The notes beneath the pieces are model-generated. The model was not told where the DNA came from. It saw only the letters and a program-made list of their open reading frames with translations, and did not search any database. Of a stretch of 64,000 bases of DNA, positions 54,050 to 64,000 are shown piece after piece; position 1 is the first letter of the stretch, and each line of letters begins with the position of its first letter. Source of the stretch: Branchinecta lynchi (taxonomy: Eukaryota > Arthropoda > Branchiopoda > Anostraca > Branchinectidae); assembly GCA_023053575.1 (NCBI GenBank), contig JAKZAP010000007.1, positions 18,575,304 to 18,639,303 of the forward strand. Direction: 5' to 3'. The translations under genes and the position numbers were made by a program.

Positions 54050-54130
54050 TTCCAGCTTGAGCGGCTTGAGCCTGAAGAGGACCCTTGCCAAGAACGGCTG
54101 AAATATAGCTCTAATAAAATGTAGCTGACT
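54050..54130 (+). repeat. Dispersed hairpin motif (hammerhead-core-like), plus-strand copy
   Basis: CTGAAGA (54072-54078) is followed by GGACCCTTGCC, then AAGAACGGC and GAAATATAGCTC. Compared with 23056-23185 the hairpin has lost pairs. The CTTGAG..CTTGAG repeat lies just upstream. Confidence 0.5.
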
Positions 54131-54275
54131 TATCCATTTTTCATTAACACTGTTCGTTTCCCAGTAAACTGTTCAGTAAATCTTTTCTGATAGGTATTTA
54201 TGTTAAAAATTCTCACGCGACTTCTGCTCGTATTTCTACGTTCCATGATTTTACGCGAGGAGTGAAAAAACGATG

Positions 54276-54345
54276 GAACTAGTCCCCGGATCCGCACCAC
54301 CGAAAACATTTAGGCGGCGGCGGAGATTCTGACGCCGAATCTTTT
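54276..54345. mobile_element. Single hAT-like end (TAGTCCCC family)
   Basis: TAGTCCCCGGATCCGC is followed by CACCGAAAA and GGCGGCGGCGG, like the left ends at 6873 and 38928. No partner end with GGGGACTA was found nearby. Confidence 0.4.
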
Positions 54346-54469
54346 CAGGTAATATGTTTGAGATTCTCTTTCTATTGAGCTATATCTTCCAAAGGCTCCA
54401 GGTTTTTTGTTCTGTTTTGCATCAGCAATTGCACTAGCAGAAAGAGTCTTAGGTTGTCGCGGCAGTGCT

Positions 54470-54950
54470 GGTATGACAATTTTTGGTAAAATTTGTATGT
54501 TGTCTCCAAACCGCGTAAACTCTGTTCCTCACTCCGTCCAACTTCTGCTAGTTCAGACACTTCCGAACAAGCTAGAACGGTGAAACTTGCCATTCCTTCT
54601 AAACGGTAGCGTACTGTCACTGAACATTGCCAAACGTTTGCAATTCCCGTAAAATCACCTCGATTAATGGGGATTCCTCACTTTAACAAATTTTATTTAT
54701 AGTGCAACGGCAGGTAGTTTATAGATTTAAGGTATGGCACTTGCAGCCTTCGAGTTTCGACTCAAGTGCCATCTAGCGACGATGTCTCTCCGTCGTCTGT
54801 GTCTCACTTTGCTAGCTCCGGCACTTCCAAATAAGCTAGGACTATGAAACCCGACCAAGACTCAACGAAACCTTCTTTTCCGGATCCAACCATCCGTGTG
54901 TGGGTGGAGGGAGGTGGAATCCGGGATCTTGTGACACGCGCAAATTTGAA
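54470..54950 (+). repeat. Repeat family B, two starts
   Basis: At about 54530-54600, TTCTGCTAGTTCAGACACTT, CCGAACAAGCTAGAACGG and GTGAAACTTGCC appear. At 54730-54945, TATGGCACTTGCAGCC and the partner CTCAAGTGCCAT (hairpin arms 54734-54743 and 54763-54772) are followed by CACTTTGCTAGCTCCGGCAC and GTGTGGGTGGAGGGAGG. Confidence 0.6.
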
Positions 54951-55085
54951 CCCAGAAATTTCGGCTTTCAAGGCCACTGGTCTACCACTGAGGTGCAAAG
55001 GGGCTTTTGAACATGGTTCGCAATTACTACAATGGTCAGGAAGAAGCAGGCCATAGGAAATGTGATCCCGATGAAGACAAATCTA
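54945..55085 (-). mobile_element. tRNA-like SINE, reversed copy of 16863-17015
   Basis: On the minus strand the leader ATCGGGATCACATTTCCTAT, TTCAAAAGCCCC, then TGCACCTCAGTGGTAGACCA and TCTGGGTTCAAATTTG reproduce the plus-strand element in the same order. Confidence 0.6.
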
Positions 55086-55264
55086 TCTAAGTACTTCGAA
55101 TCTCCATATCACGGGATTAGACAGATTTTATGTAGTGAAATTTTATAACAGGGACTTGTACCGTGACAAATAAACCAGCCGATCTGCCACGGTAAACTGA
55201 GAAGTATTCCATCTACATAATATCTAGTCATATCCGCTCTAGACCTCAAACGGCACTTCCGGGT

Positions 55265-55830
55265 GCATGGGTGCAGCGCAAAAATTTTACCGAATCTCAA
55301 TTTTTTTTTTTACCGAATCCTAGAAACTGAGAAATCGAGCTTTAAATTAGGGAACAGAAAGGATTACGTAGGAAGAGTAACTTTAAAGGGCAGCACGAAA
55401 GACGATAGGCCAACTATTAGATTGCGTTTTGGCGAAGCCCACTTGGAGAATATATTGCCGGGCACGATTGCAGTAACAGCTTCTATCTATTATAGCCAAG
55501 CGAAAATTTTAGAAATCCATATTTTTTTTCTGTTGCCTATAAAACTTAACTGCTTCTCTTCCAGACTCTATCATTTACCATGAATTAAATACCGAGACTC
55601 TAAGAAGTAGTCTATTCAATACTGTCCATTATCACATAAAGTGAGCGCCGCAGGCAAAATTCTTCCAAAGTTAGCTTTTTCCTGCCAAATTTTATTTCCA
55701 TCCAGGTTCTAGCTTTTATTGTTTCGAAGTCCCAACCCCAAAACTGGCTCAAAACTCCAGTCAAATGACGCGCCCTTCCACAAAATAGGGAATATTACGA
55801 AAAGCGCCGCAGGCGGAATTTTCAGAACAT
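55265..55830. repeat. Family D copy followed by family C modules
   Basis: 55275-55510 is the uninterrupted version of the repeat split by the LTR at 34483-35082. At 55630 and 55795, GAGCGCCGCAGGCAAAATTC and AAGCGCCGCAGGCGGAATTT open family C modules like those at 20960-22445. No coding frame. Confidence 0.6.
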
Positions 55831-56185
55831 TTATGATTAGATCTTCTTTTTCGGATCAAAATAAAATAAGGACAATCAATGAAATCATAGATCAGTTCTT
55901 TTGTCTGCGACCAGTGCTTCACTCGACCTCTTTCGAGGTTCATGGTAACTAAATCCTGGCAATTCAATAGAATAAATTACCGAATCCCAGTTATTATACT
56001 CAGTAAGTTTAGACCGATATCAGTCGTCATTCAGTCGTCATTCAGTCGTGCCCGAGAGCAGACGCAGGTATTTATTCCAGTGCGCTCAGAGATTTACTGA
56101 TCTAAAATGTCGCAGTGAGAAAGAACGGTGCCAAAAACTGTCCGGCAGGAAAATCTGAACCGGAGCTATCGGGATTATTGTGACT

Positions 56186-57871
56186 ATGTCGAATAAGCAG
56201 AAGCATTACTGCCCCGAATGCCGATCGTTAGTAACGTCGAACGCCGTCCAGTGCCAAGCAGGGTGTAGCAGGTGGTATCATGCCGGAATTAATAGGTGCG
56301 CACGTATAAGCGCAAGTGAGTACACAGTACAGTGGCTGTGCATCGAGTGCACGACCAAATCTAACAGGCAAAATACACCTAAGGTTGCAAAGCCGACAAC
56401 CAAGTCGACACCGCGCCCTCCTGATGCTACTCCGGCTACTCGCCATAATGCGCGAGGAGCCGCTTTTGAACAGCCTACCGTTTTTGGCATAGGAATCACC
56501 CCCAAGTCACATTTGAAAGGCAGCACGAAAACCACTGCCGCACCGCCCCCACCCCACTCCGTTCCTCAGACTGTGCCCAGCGGTGATAATGAAGACACGA
56601 CAACTGCACAGCTCCATGAGCAAGTGCTAATAACTCCACCAAGTGAGTTAGAAGTAAGTGATATCGAAGTGCTACAGGAAACCATCAGCTGGCTCAAAAA
56701 GGATCTCTCAGCCGCTCAGGCGGAAATTGCAGTGTTACGGGCGGACCTCGCTAATGCAAAATCTCACAGCAATACTTTGGAAAACCACCTCGAACTTAAA
56801 GAATTTCTCATCAGTAACCTGCAAAAATCCGCCAGTGTCTCCGCTCAACTTTCAGAAGTATCCGACCCCTCGCAATCCAAATTGAACCAGAAAAATATTT
56901 CAGTGCAAATCATCGACAGTCAGCCTCTTGGTAATGACTCACCGCTAGCAGACGCAACTTCTAGTGACGTAAATACCGCATTGCAGAGCCCAGGTCACGT
57001 TGCAATTACCTGCGGCTGCGAAGTGTGCTCATATCTTTTCGCTGATGGAAGCGTGAGCAAGGTCACTGTCCAAGCGCAAATAGTCGATGTAATTAGTGCG
57101 ACTGACGCAACCAGTAACTCAGGCTGGAAGCTTGTCAGTCAGAGGAAAAAGTGCCGTTTTCTAAGAAAAAGCTCATGTGAGAAGAGCAATCAGAGTGACG
57201 TTCCCCTATCAAGCCCGAAGAAAGCACACCAGCCTACGGGCAAGAATAGGAAAAAGGCTTCCAAATTCAACACGATATGTCGTTATTTTAATGAAAGTGG
57301 TTTTTGTAAGAACAGGAAAAAGTGTCGCTTTTTGCATATCTGTGCGCGTTTTATTTCGAAAACATGCAGTAATAATGAGTGTAGTTTTGACCACGTTGAT
57401 TTGTGTAGTGTTTTATCATGTACTGACAAAGAATGTAGTTTCGCGCATCCGTATTGCGGTATGTCAAAAAGACGTAGCCCTAGTCATGCAAATCGACAGG
57501 AAAACTTTTTTTTGAATCAAAACCCGGCATCAAAAAACTTGGCCGGACGGGGGTCGCGAATTCAGTCACACCGCGAATACACCTCTCGCGGACCTGCGTG
57601 GCTCCCCTTGCCAACAATTCCTCCCGCACATCAGCAACCCCCCTACCAAGCGGGTGTTGCACCTCCACAATCGGTCGGAGTGTTTCTTCCCAATCCGCCA
57701 CCTCAACAGCATCAACCTTTGTATCCCCCACGAAAGATAACGTACCCCCCTCTACATCCGAGCCCTCTGACAGTGTCTCAAATCCCCGTGCCTCCCCCTT
57801 CCTGTCCACCTTTGCTGCCCTCACCGGCGAGGACGCAATTTCTCTCGTTTCAGCCGCAATTCCGGTACTGA
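56186..57871 (+). CDS. LINE ORF1 protein with PHD-like finger, coiled coil and three CCCH zinc fingers
   Basis: This ORF1 RNA-binding chaperone-like protein is intact over 561 codons. The start is the ATG at 56186 (MSNKQKHYCPEC); an in-frame GTG two codons upstream is less likely. Residues about 8-60 form a C4HC3 PHD-like finger: CPEC, CQAGCSRWYH, C.., CIEC. A coiled coil follows near residues 157-220 (SDIEVLQETISWLKKDLSAA onward). From about residue 365, CRYFNESGFCKNRKKCRFLH is a canonical C-x8-C-x5-C-x3-H finger. CARFISKTCSNNECSFDH and CSVLSCTDKECSFAH are two more. The C-terminal 130 residues are Pro-rich. PHD fingers are known in CR1-like ORF1s; the CCCH array is unusual to my knowledge. 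Confidence 0.85.
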   Translation: MSNKQKHYCPECRSLVTSNAVQCQAGCSRWYHAGINRCARISASEYTVQWLCIECTTKSNRQNTPKVAKPTTKSTPRPPDATPATRHNARGAAFEQPTVFGIGITPKSHLKGSTKTTAAPPPPHSVPQTVPSGDNEDTTTAQLHEQVLITPPSELEVSDIEVLQETISWLKKDLSAAQAEIAVLRADLANAKSHSNTLENHLELKEFLISNLQKSASVSAQLSEVSDPSQSKLNQKNISVQIIDSQPLGNDSPLADATSSDVNTALQSPGHVAITCGCEVCSYLFADGSVSKVTVQAQIVDVISATDATSNSGWKLVSQRKKCRFLRKSSCEKSNQSDVPLSSPKKAHQPTGKNRKKASKFNTICRYFNESGFCKNRKKCRFLHICARFISKTCSNNECSFDHVDLCSVLSCTDKECSFAHPYCGMSKRRSPSHANRQENFFLNQNPASKNLAGRGSRIQSHREYTSRGPAWLPLPTIPPAHQQPPYQAGVAPPQSVGVFLPNPPPQQHQPLYPPRKITYPPLHPSPLTVSQIPVPPPSCPPLLPSPARTQFLSFQPQFRY

Positions 57872-57942
57872 ATAGATTTGAGCCCCTTATTGATGTGGGT
57901 AATGCTGACGGCCGCAACGCCCACCAGGAAAACAATTTATAA

Positions 57943-58200
57943 TTACAAAGACCTCCTACGAGAACATCAAACACCACTAAGGTAAAGTATTACAATTCTG
58001 AACTCTTTTCTTTCCCTAGGTTTATTTACGCAAATGCAGAGAGTTTAAATTTTGATAAAGTGGCCGAGTTAGAAAGTCTAGCTCAGGTTACAAAGGCATC
58101 TGTTTTAATGGTTTCTGAAGTCCATCGACAAAACCCGGAACTCCTGAAAATCGGTGGTTTTGACGAATTTATAAAAATGCGACCGGATGACCACCCACTG
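57943..58200 (+). pseudogene. LINE ORF2, N-terminal endonuclease segment (frame 1)
   Basis: The frame is open from 57943. It reads SFPRFIYANAESLNFDKVAE, then ASVLMVSEVHRQNPELLKIG, the first two conserved blocks (N and E) of an apurinic/apyrimidinic-type endonuclease. At the A-run 58202-58209 the frame must change to continue into GGGVLIYAHETL, so this copy is disrupted. No Met start is seen; ORF2 may be translated by reinitiation or frameshift. Confidence 0.7.
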
Positions 58201-59107
58201 GGAAAAAAAAGGTGGGGGAGTCCTTATTTATGCCCATGAAACTTTAAGAGCAACTAGACTTGATATCCCATTTTTAACCGATTACGATGAAATTATGTGG
58301 GTCATTTTAAAACCACGACGTCTCCCGAGGAAATTCACTGGTATAGCTTTATGCGTGTATTACTACTCTCCAGGTCAGACGAGTGAAAATCGCAAAGCAT
58401 TTGTCGAAAAGTTGCAACTCAGTTCGGATTTTGTTTTGGGTAAATACCCGTCATGCGGAATTTTCATGATGGGCGATGCTAATGAATTAAAGCTCAATTA
58501 TCTTGACACTGGAATTGGCCTGAAGCAACTCGTCAATTTTCCCACGACTAAGGGCGGTACCTCTCTTGACCGAATATCCACAAATATGTATGAATTTTAC
58601 AACACGCCTACGGCCGGTGCTCCGATTGGAGGAAGTTACCATTTTTCTCTTGAACTTAACCCCACCAGTTCCATTAAGATTGACTACACTACAACTGTAA
58701 ATACCAGTCGACCGATCACAGATGAGGGACTACTAACTTTTGGTCAATGGTTGAGTTGCGAGAAATGGGAAAAATTCAAAGATGCTAAAAGTAGTAATGA
58801 GACAGCTACTATTTTCCAAGAAACTTTGCTTCAAAATTACAAGGCTTGTTTTCCCGAGAAGTCAACAAAACGTTTCTCATCAGATCGACCATATATTTCG
58901 CAAGAAGTTAAGAAAATGGTAATGGAAAAACGATGGCTTTTCCGTCAGGGTAATACCAAACAAGCCAACAGATTGAAAAACAAGCTCAGAAAAGTCACTC
59001 GAAAACATGCAAAAAAATACTTGGAACGTGAAGTTAATCATCTGTATGAGTCCAAACCAAGCCAGTGGTACAACCGAATCAAAAGAATGAATGGAAAAAG
59101 GAGTTGA
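58187..59107 (+). pseudogene. LINE ORF2, endonuclease and linker segment (frame 2)
   Basis: It continues the endonuclease: GGGVLIYAHETL, YYSPGQTSENRKAF, CGIFMMGDANEL (GDxN block), PTTKGGTSLDRISTN and PIGGSYHFSLEL. The last block normally reads SDH; here the catalytic Asp codon is TAC (Tyr) at 58637-58639. A basic linker with KKMVMEKRWLFRQGNTKQAN follows. The frame stops at 59107, next to an A-run, and the element continues in another frame from about 59091. Confidence 0.8.
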
Positions 59108-60680
59108 TTTTGGTCTTGACGAAGAAGACGACGTTACTGCCAACTCCCTTAATAAACATTTGGCTAACATTGTGCAGTCCCTCCCGCCTTTGCTGGGCGA
59201 AGAAGTGCCCACCCCGCCCCCTGAGTTTATTGATTTCCCTCTAATATCAGAGTCCCAGGTGTTTTTTAAATTAAAAAGACTTAAAAGAACAAGCATTACC
59301 CCTGTAGATATTCCCGTTGATCTTATTAAAGCATTTCCCGATTATCTCAGTGGCCCACTAACACTCCTTTTTAATCAGGTCACAAAAACAGGTGAGTATC
59401 CATCAATCATCAATTTCATTACACCAATACCAAAAAAAGATGCGCCTAATGATTTTTCGGGCGTCCGACCGATCACCATGACACCCATTTTTAGCAAAGT
59501 GTATGAGAGTTTTGTCGCAGCATGGCTGAAAGACCGTATTTTGGAGAAAATTGATCCGAGGCAGTTTGGAAATATGCCGAACACGTCTACATCTCATTAC
59601 CTAGTAAGTATAATTGACAAAATCTTACAAAACCTTGATGAACCAGATTCTTGGATTAATCTTATTGCAATAGATCTAAGAAAAGCTTTTGATTTAATTT
59701 GCCATAATATTCTTATAAAAAAACTTCTTGGCCTAGGTGTACACTCATTCCTTGTTCGTTTAATCGCTAGTTTTCTTTCAGGCAGATGTCAACGGACAAA
59801 ATATAAGTCCACCTACTCTGATCCACTGCCCATTTTTTGTGGTGTTCCTCAAGGTACCCTTTTGGGACCACTTTTGTTCCTTGTCATGATAAATGATTTG
59901 GCAACAACACTGGACAACCGTTGGAAGTATGTCGATGACTTGTCACTCATTGAATGCTGTCGGAAAAACCTCCCAAGCAGTGCAGGTTCACTAATGAATG
60001 ATATATGTCAAGAGGCAAAGGTGGACAGAATGACTGTCAACTGCGACAAATCTGTAATTTTAACCATTTCTTTTTTAAAATCCACGCCAGTTTTTAACCC
60101 AATTATTCCCAGCGCTAGTCACGTGACCGAAATCAAACTACTTGGTGTCCATATAACTTCAGATCTGAAGTGGAACAAGCACGTCGATGGCATGTTAAAG
60201 AAAACCAATTTGGCCATCAGATCTCTAAAGTTGCTGGCTCGCCATGGAATCCCTGCCCCACACCTCCTACGCATTTATTTTTCTTTTATTCGTTCGACAC
60301 TCGAGTACTGCTGCCCTGTATGGCATTTTGGACTGACGAAGGAACAGTCTGACCGGGTTGAGAGGGTGCAATACCGTGCCCTCCTAGTAATTTCAAAAGC
60401 CCCGAAAGTACCATACATATCCCTCCTTAATCAGTTTCAACTTCAAACCCTTCACTCCCGTCGTTTAAAACTCTCCCTATCTTTTGGACATAAAATCCTG
60501 TCGAGCCCCATTCACCGAAATATCCTCCCGCCCCAACGTGAACCGGCTCGGTTAAGGCCAAGCAGGTCCATTGCAGAGCCTGTACCGAAACTTCAACCTG
60601 TGACTGCTTCACATGCTCGTTATGAGCTTAGTTTTGTGCCCTCGTTTGTTAAGTTGTTCAATGCCGGGTCGATTTTTTAG
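59091..60680 (+). pseudogene. LINE ORF2, reverse transcriptase segment (frame 3)
   Basis: An intact 529-codon frame carries the reverse transcriptase that would prime cDNA synthesis at the nicked target. Blocks are SGVRPITMTPIFSKVYESFV (motif 1), IAIDLRKAFDLICH (motif A), FCGVPQGTLLGPLLFLVMIN (motif B), RWKYVDDLSLIE (motif C, YVDD at 59928-59939) and KLLGVHITSDLKWNKHVDGM (motif E/thumb). The C-terminus has YFSFIRSTLEYCCPVWHFGL and ends FVPSFVKLFNAGSIF. The catalytic Asp residues are all kept. It is called pseudogene only because it is out of frame with the endonuclease. Confidence 0.85.
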
Positions 60681-60829
60681 TCTGTAAAATAGTTATCAAT
60701 TGTATATATTGTATTTTTGTGCATGTTATTTTTGGCTCATCGATTGACATACATGTTGACAACAAAAACTAATAATCGGCTCTGTCCGTCGCATGTTTTT
60801 CGAATAAAGTGAATTGAATTGATGTTCGG

Positions 60830-61148
60830 GATTCTGTATAACTACCTTTTCCCGGGTATTATACCGAACTGTTTTGGTACCGAAAGGCTACCGAATAATA
60901 TTCGTATTCGGTATAGTTTCGTCAAAACTGGAACAAAAGTCGGGATTCGTGGTAACTACCGAATCCTGAAAACTATACCGAATCCCAATCATGATACCGA
61001 ATAATTTTGGGAAACTAATTCTGTAACTACCGAATCTCCATACATATATCGAACTGTTCAGGCATCGACAAATTACCAAATAATTTCAGAAATTCTTTCA
61101 CCGAATTCGTGATACCTACCGAATTTCAGTTCAGTTCAGTTCAGTTCA
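60830..61148. repeat. Family G (ACCGAAT words) and a (TTCAG)n microsatellite
   Basis: TATACCGAACTG, TACCGAATCCTG and ACTACCGAATCTCC recur as in 36575-36800. 61124-61148 is TTCAG repeated five times. The LINE at 56021-60821 appears to have inserted beside such a repeat, because ACCGAATCCCAG also precedes it at 55979. Confidence 0.5.
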
Positions 61149-61369
61149 AAATATTAAATTCAAAATAAATTAACAAAATAAGTTTCGACCCCTACAAAGC
61201 TCCATAGCCGGTTACATAGTGGATAAAAATAGGGGATAATACCAAAATAATCAACAAATGAACGACTCTCTTCACTATTACAATAAAATAAAGAAAGAGC
61301 AATTGAAGAATTTGTTTTATTTTTACTTACCCAAGTTTCTCTTTTTCTCTTTTTATCACCCAAGTTTCT

Positions 61370-62445
61370 CACACTTTTTTTTTGGTCCCTATGCGTATCA
61401 CAAAATTTCCGGAATCTCCCTCCCCCCCCCCCCATCTTGTCGACATGCGATTCGGACGCGTAAATATCAAATCTAGGCATTTACTCCTATCACCCACCGA
61501 GTCACTCAAACGAAAGCCCTTCCGGATCTTGGACCCTTACCTTTCCATGATCCAAGTTTCACCCCAATCTCTCTATCCGTTTGGTTCCTTGTTACCTAGC
61601 CTCCCCTTCCATCCCACCACCGTAGTCGGATGCGATTCGGACGCTCAAATGTTGCATCTACGGCACTTACTACCGAACAAGTAGCCCTTGAACCGGAGAC
61701 GAAAATTTTCGGTTACGCCTAACTCCCCCCGATGAGGCCGGATCTGTTCTCTGCTTCAAAATCACATATCTAGGTTCCATGATCTTTGGACGATCCATGT
61801 GGTACCTGCACATGTTAAACGATTTCCGGGCCTCCTTCCACCTCCCATCAAAATCGGACGTGATTGGGAAAATAAAATGTCGAATTTATGACATTTCTAT
61901 TATCATTCACTGAAGTACTTCAGGAAAATGTAAGGTATACCCTTTACAACTCCCCGCACAGTAAGTCGAATTCAGTCCGGGCTTCAAAATCACACATTTG
62001 GGAACCATGATCTATTTATCGTCAAGTTTCATCCCAATCCCTACATTCCTTTGCAAAGCATGTTCCAAAATTGTCCACATGTTCCAAATATGGAATCCCT
62101 ATATTCCATTTCAACGCAAAGCCGCGTTCGATTTAGCCTTGTTCCCGTCCTGTCAGCCAAATGCCGTTTTATTTAACTGCCTTGTCCACTTAATGCCGTT
62201 CTATTTATCCTGTCAGCTGACAATTGTCAGTGCCCTGTCAGACAGGAAGCCGTGAATGATGACATGCTCTCGGAGCAAGTTTCGGTCCTGTCTCGGGTAG
62301 ATTTCTCGACTGCGTTTTATTCGCGATGCTTGTCCGCTGAGTCATTCACCTGACAAGGCTAAATAAAACTTTCCAACCGGGAGTCCACCCTCGCCCCCCC
62401 CCCCCCCCCCCGTGGTCGGATGCGGTTCGGATACGTAAACGGAGT
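61370..62445 (-). repeat. Repeat family B block
   Basis: CAAGTTTCACCCCAATCTCT, CCACCGTAGTCGGATGCGAT, CACCCACCGAGTCACTC and GTTTCATCCCAATCCCTAC recur with C-runs at 61424-61433 and 62395-62411. Non-coding. A MITE right-end fragment (TACTTCCTAGTGTTATTTTG) follows at 62484-62511. Confidence 0.6.
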
Positions 62446-62519
62446 AGCGCCTCCTTCGAATCGAGTCAAGAGGGTCACAATGCGCTACTTCCTAGTGTTA
62501 TTTTGCTCTGGTACGAAGT

Positions 62520-63465
62520 TCGGTGAAATAAGAATGGGTCAAGCGATTAGAGAAGAAAAAGGTAATTAATAGCTCTGCGTATCTTTAACTGTTTTGACAG
62601 TAACTTCCACGTCAAATAAAAAGTTAATACACACTCCTTTTAAGCTCAAGACATCGTCTCACTGCCCGAATTTGATTCTCAAAATAATACTGTTCCCACT
62701 AAAATTCATGTAGAAGTGCGTCCTTCACAGGCAATCGTAAACCACCGTAACTTGTCGTAAGCGGTCTGGACCAGACGAGCACGGTTACGACGGCCTTACG
62801 ATGCCGGTGGAGGACCAACAAAACCAATATTCTCCACTTGTACCCTCTCCCACTCCCTTTCATTTAAACACCGTTATTTGTTAAGAAAACCTGTGGCAGA
62901 ATTTCCTTACCAGGAAAAATATTGCCCAGATCCGATGAAGAATCTAGGCAATGTAAACCTAAGGGAAATGCGCGTGGTAAGGGAAATGCGCGATCTCTTA
63001 GTTTACTTACTTGTGTCGGTAGGCCAACGTTTGTGCGATGGAGCGTAGAGACAAAGCAATGCAATGATGTAAACGTTCCACATTCCATACACGCCCGTGA
63101 AAAACGCGGATGTGTATTCTAGTTCGATTCCTTCATCCCATTTCCATTTTCCTTCGGAGACCTGAAAAACATAAAGGCTCAAAGTTTAAGGAGCACTTGC
63201 CGTTAGACAGGTACTCTTAGGTCACAAATATGTCAGAAGTTTGACAACAATTCCCGTCTTTGTGTTCAATGTCAGCCAAACTGCGTTACCTTTTCAAAAA
63301 AATAACACATAACAGTTAAAACAAGGATGGGATAAGCAACAGCCGTCATCGTATGCCTACAAGCTTGAGAAACCCCGTTTCACAAGGCCGTGTCTCGATG
63401 GGGTTTTGAAAACAAACTTGTGGACCCTCGGGACAGCCTTACCGAAGGCGCAAACTTAATTTGCA
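62520..63465. other. Stretch without recognisable gene
   Basis: No conserved frame was seen on either strand. A short direct repeat GGGAAATGCGCG occurs at about 62963 and 62981. Confidence 0.3.
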
Positions 63466-63469
63466 CTTA

Positions 63470-64000
63470 GGGATGCAGAATCCGACGATTAACTGCAGCA
63501 ATAAAGCTGCAGAATCCGACGAGTAGCTTCCGTTGGTGATGGTTACTTTCGGGCAACAGCGCACCAATTATCTTCCAGGCTCTGATTTCCAGTCTTTGTC
63601 CAACCGCGTCTTGGAAGATTCGCTTGTGTTGCTGGTAACGATCAGTGTCTCCTGACAAAGCATTCCACAAGAAAGTTACCCCGTTCAAGAACAACTGCTC
63701 TCTTGCCCGAATTGATCAAAACTTTCGCTATAGTTTGCGAAATGACTCCTGGTACGCCCTCGCTGATCAGTTTTGAAAAGAGAGGGAAGGCAGTTCGAGC
63801 TGAGTATTTTGGAATACTTGTACCATGTCTCCTCTCTTATGCATGTCAGAGTTTTGAGTTCAGTCTAGGTATAGCCTTTGAGATATGTAAGACTGGAAAG
63901 CTGTCTGTCAAGTCGTTCAACAGCTTCAGGCGCATGACATATCAGACTTTCCACTCTCCTCAGTACGACTATTCGACATTTCTTCATGATATTGCACGAG
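63470..64000 (-). pseudogene. Non-LTR reverse transcriptase C-terminal fragment, truncated by the window edge
   Basis: On the minus strand, in several frames, SSLTYLKGYT, REETWYKYSKIL, LPSLFKTDQRGRTRSHFANY and NFLVECF/FLWNALSGDT followed by TSESSKTRLDKDW appear. These resemble the region after the reverse transcriptase core of CR1-type elements. Several frame changes and stops show decay. The rest would lie right of the window. Confidence 0.6.

Larger units (their letters stand above)
56021..60821 (+). mobile_element. Near full-length non-LTR retrotransposon (CR1/jockey-like)
   Basis: The 5' end carries an 11-base tandem unit CAGTCGTCATT repeated about 2.7 times (56021-56049). ORF1 (56186-57871) is followed by ORF2 with endonuclease and reverse transcriptase (about 57943-60680). 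A short 3' untranslated region ends in AATAAAGTGAATTGAATTG. The organisation is that of the CR1/L2/jockey group. No target-site duplication was found. Two frameshifts in ORF2 make this copy inactive. Confidence 0.85.

Noticed and set aside
56228..57977. Frames antisense or shifted to LINE ORF1, including a 165-codon minus-strand frame
   Set aside because: They are shadows of the ORF1 coding sequence; only the plus-strand frame shows zinc-finger patterns.

Overview
The window looks like a piece of an invertebrate animal genome. Two genes recognisable from conserved metazoan protein families are present. Both are read on the plus strand, with canonical GT..AG introns, and they lie in a sea of transposable elements. 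Nothing suggests a prokaryote: no operons, no ribosome binding sites and no CRISPR. I cannot name the species from sequence alone.

Layout of genes. (1) 342-2213 is the last coding exon of a JIP3/JIP4 (Sunday driver/UNC-16) kinesin-dynein scaffold, covering the post-zipper segment and the WD40-like C-terminal domain. Its earlier exons lie left of the window. (2) 25103-47119 carries seven exons of a bromodomain protein of the BRD10/KIAA2026 type. Splice phases agree across all seven exons, giving 1,788 codons plus stop. The first exon(s) are missing or unrecognised upstream. Domains run in the order acidic/AT-hook-like segment, bromodomain, DDT-like, WHIM-like, acidic serine-rich linker, conserved C-terminal helix and Gln/Pro-rich tail.

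Everything else is mobile or repetitive. At least seven hAT-type elements can be delimited to the base by 8-bp target-site duplications: 8059-8459, 9860-13212, 19407-20885, 19740-20413 (7/8 match), 38928-40273, 40394-40681 (7/8) and 50641-52009. Three nest inside one another at 19407-20885. A very large composite, 6873-18511, also has matching 8-bp flanks. There are two solo LTRs of one family (17409-17840 and 34483-35082, 4-bp duplications), a TA-flanked MITE (15192-15605) and tRNA-like SINEs. A nearly complete 4.8-kb non-LTR retrotransposon (56021-60821) has an unusual ORF1 with a PHD-like finger, a coiled coil and three CCCH fingers. Its ORF2 is broken by two frameshifts. Three other degraded non-LTR fragments occur.

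Several dispersed repeat families are built of divergent modules. Family B has Pro/Ser-coding-looking but non-coding modules with poly-G/C runs and a terminal hairpin. R1 is bounded by GGGATCCCA motifs. Families C, D, E, F and G are also described. A short motif resembling a hammerhead-ribozyme core recurs five times. Long G/C homopolymer runs are unusually frequent and sit at fixed places inside the B and hAT repeats.

The strongest leads for something new are the poly-G-bearing hAT foldback family, the triple transposon nest, the LINE ORF1 architecture and the recurring CTGANGA-hairpin-GAAA motif.
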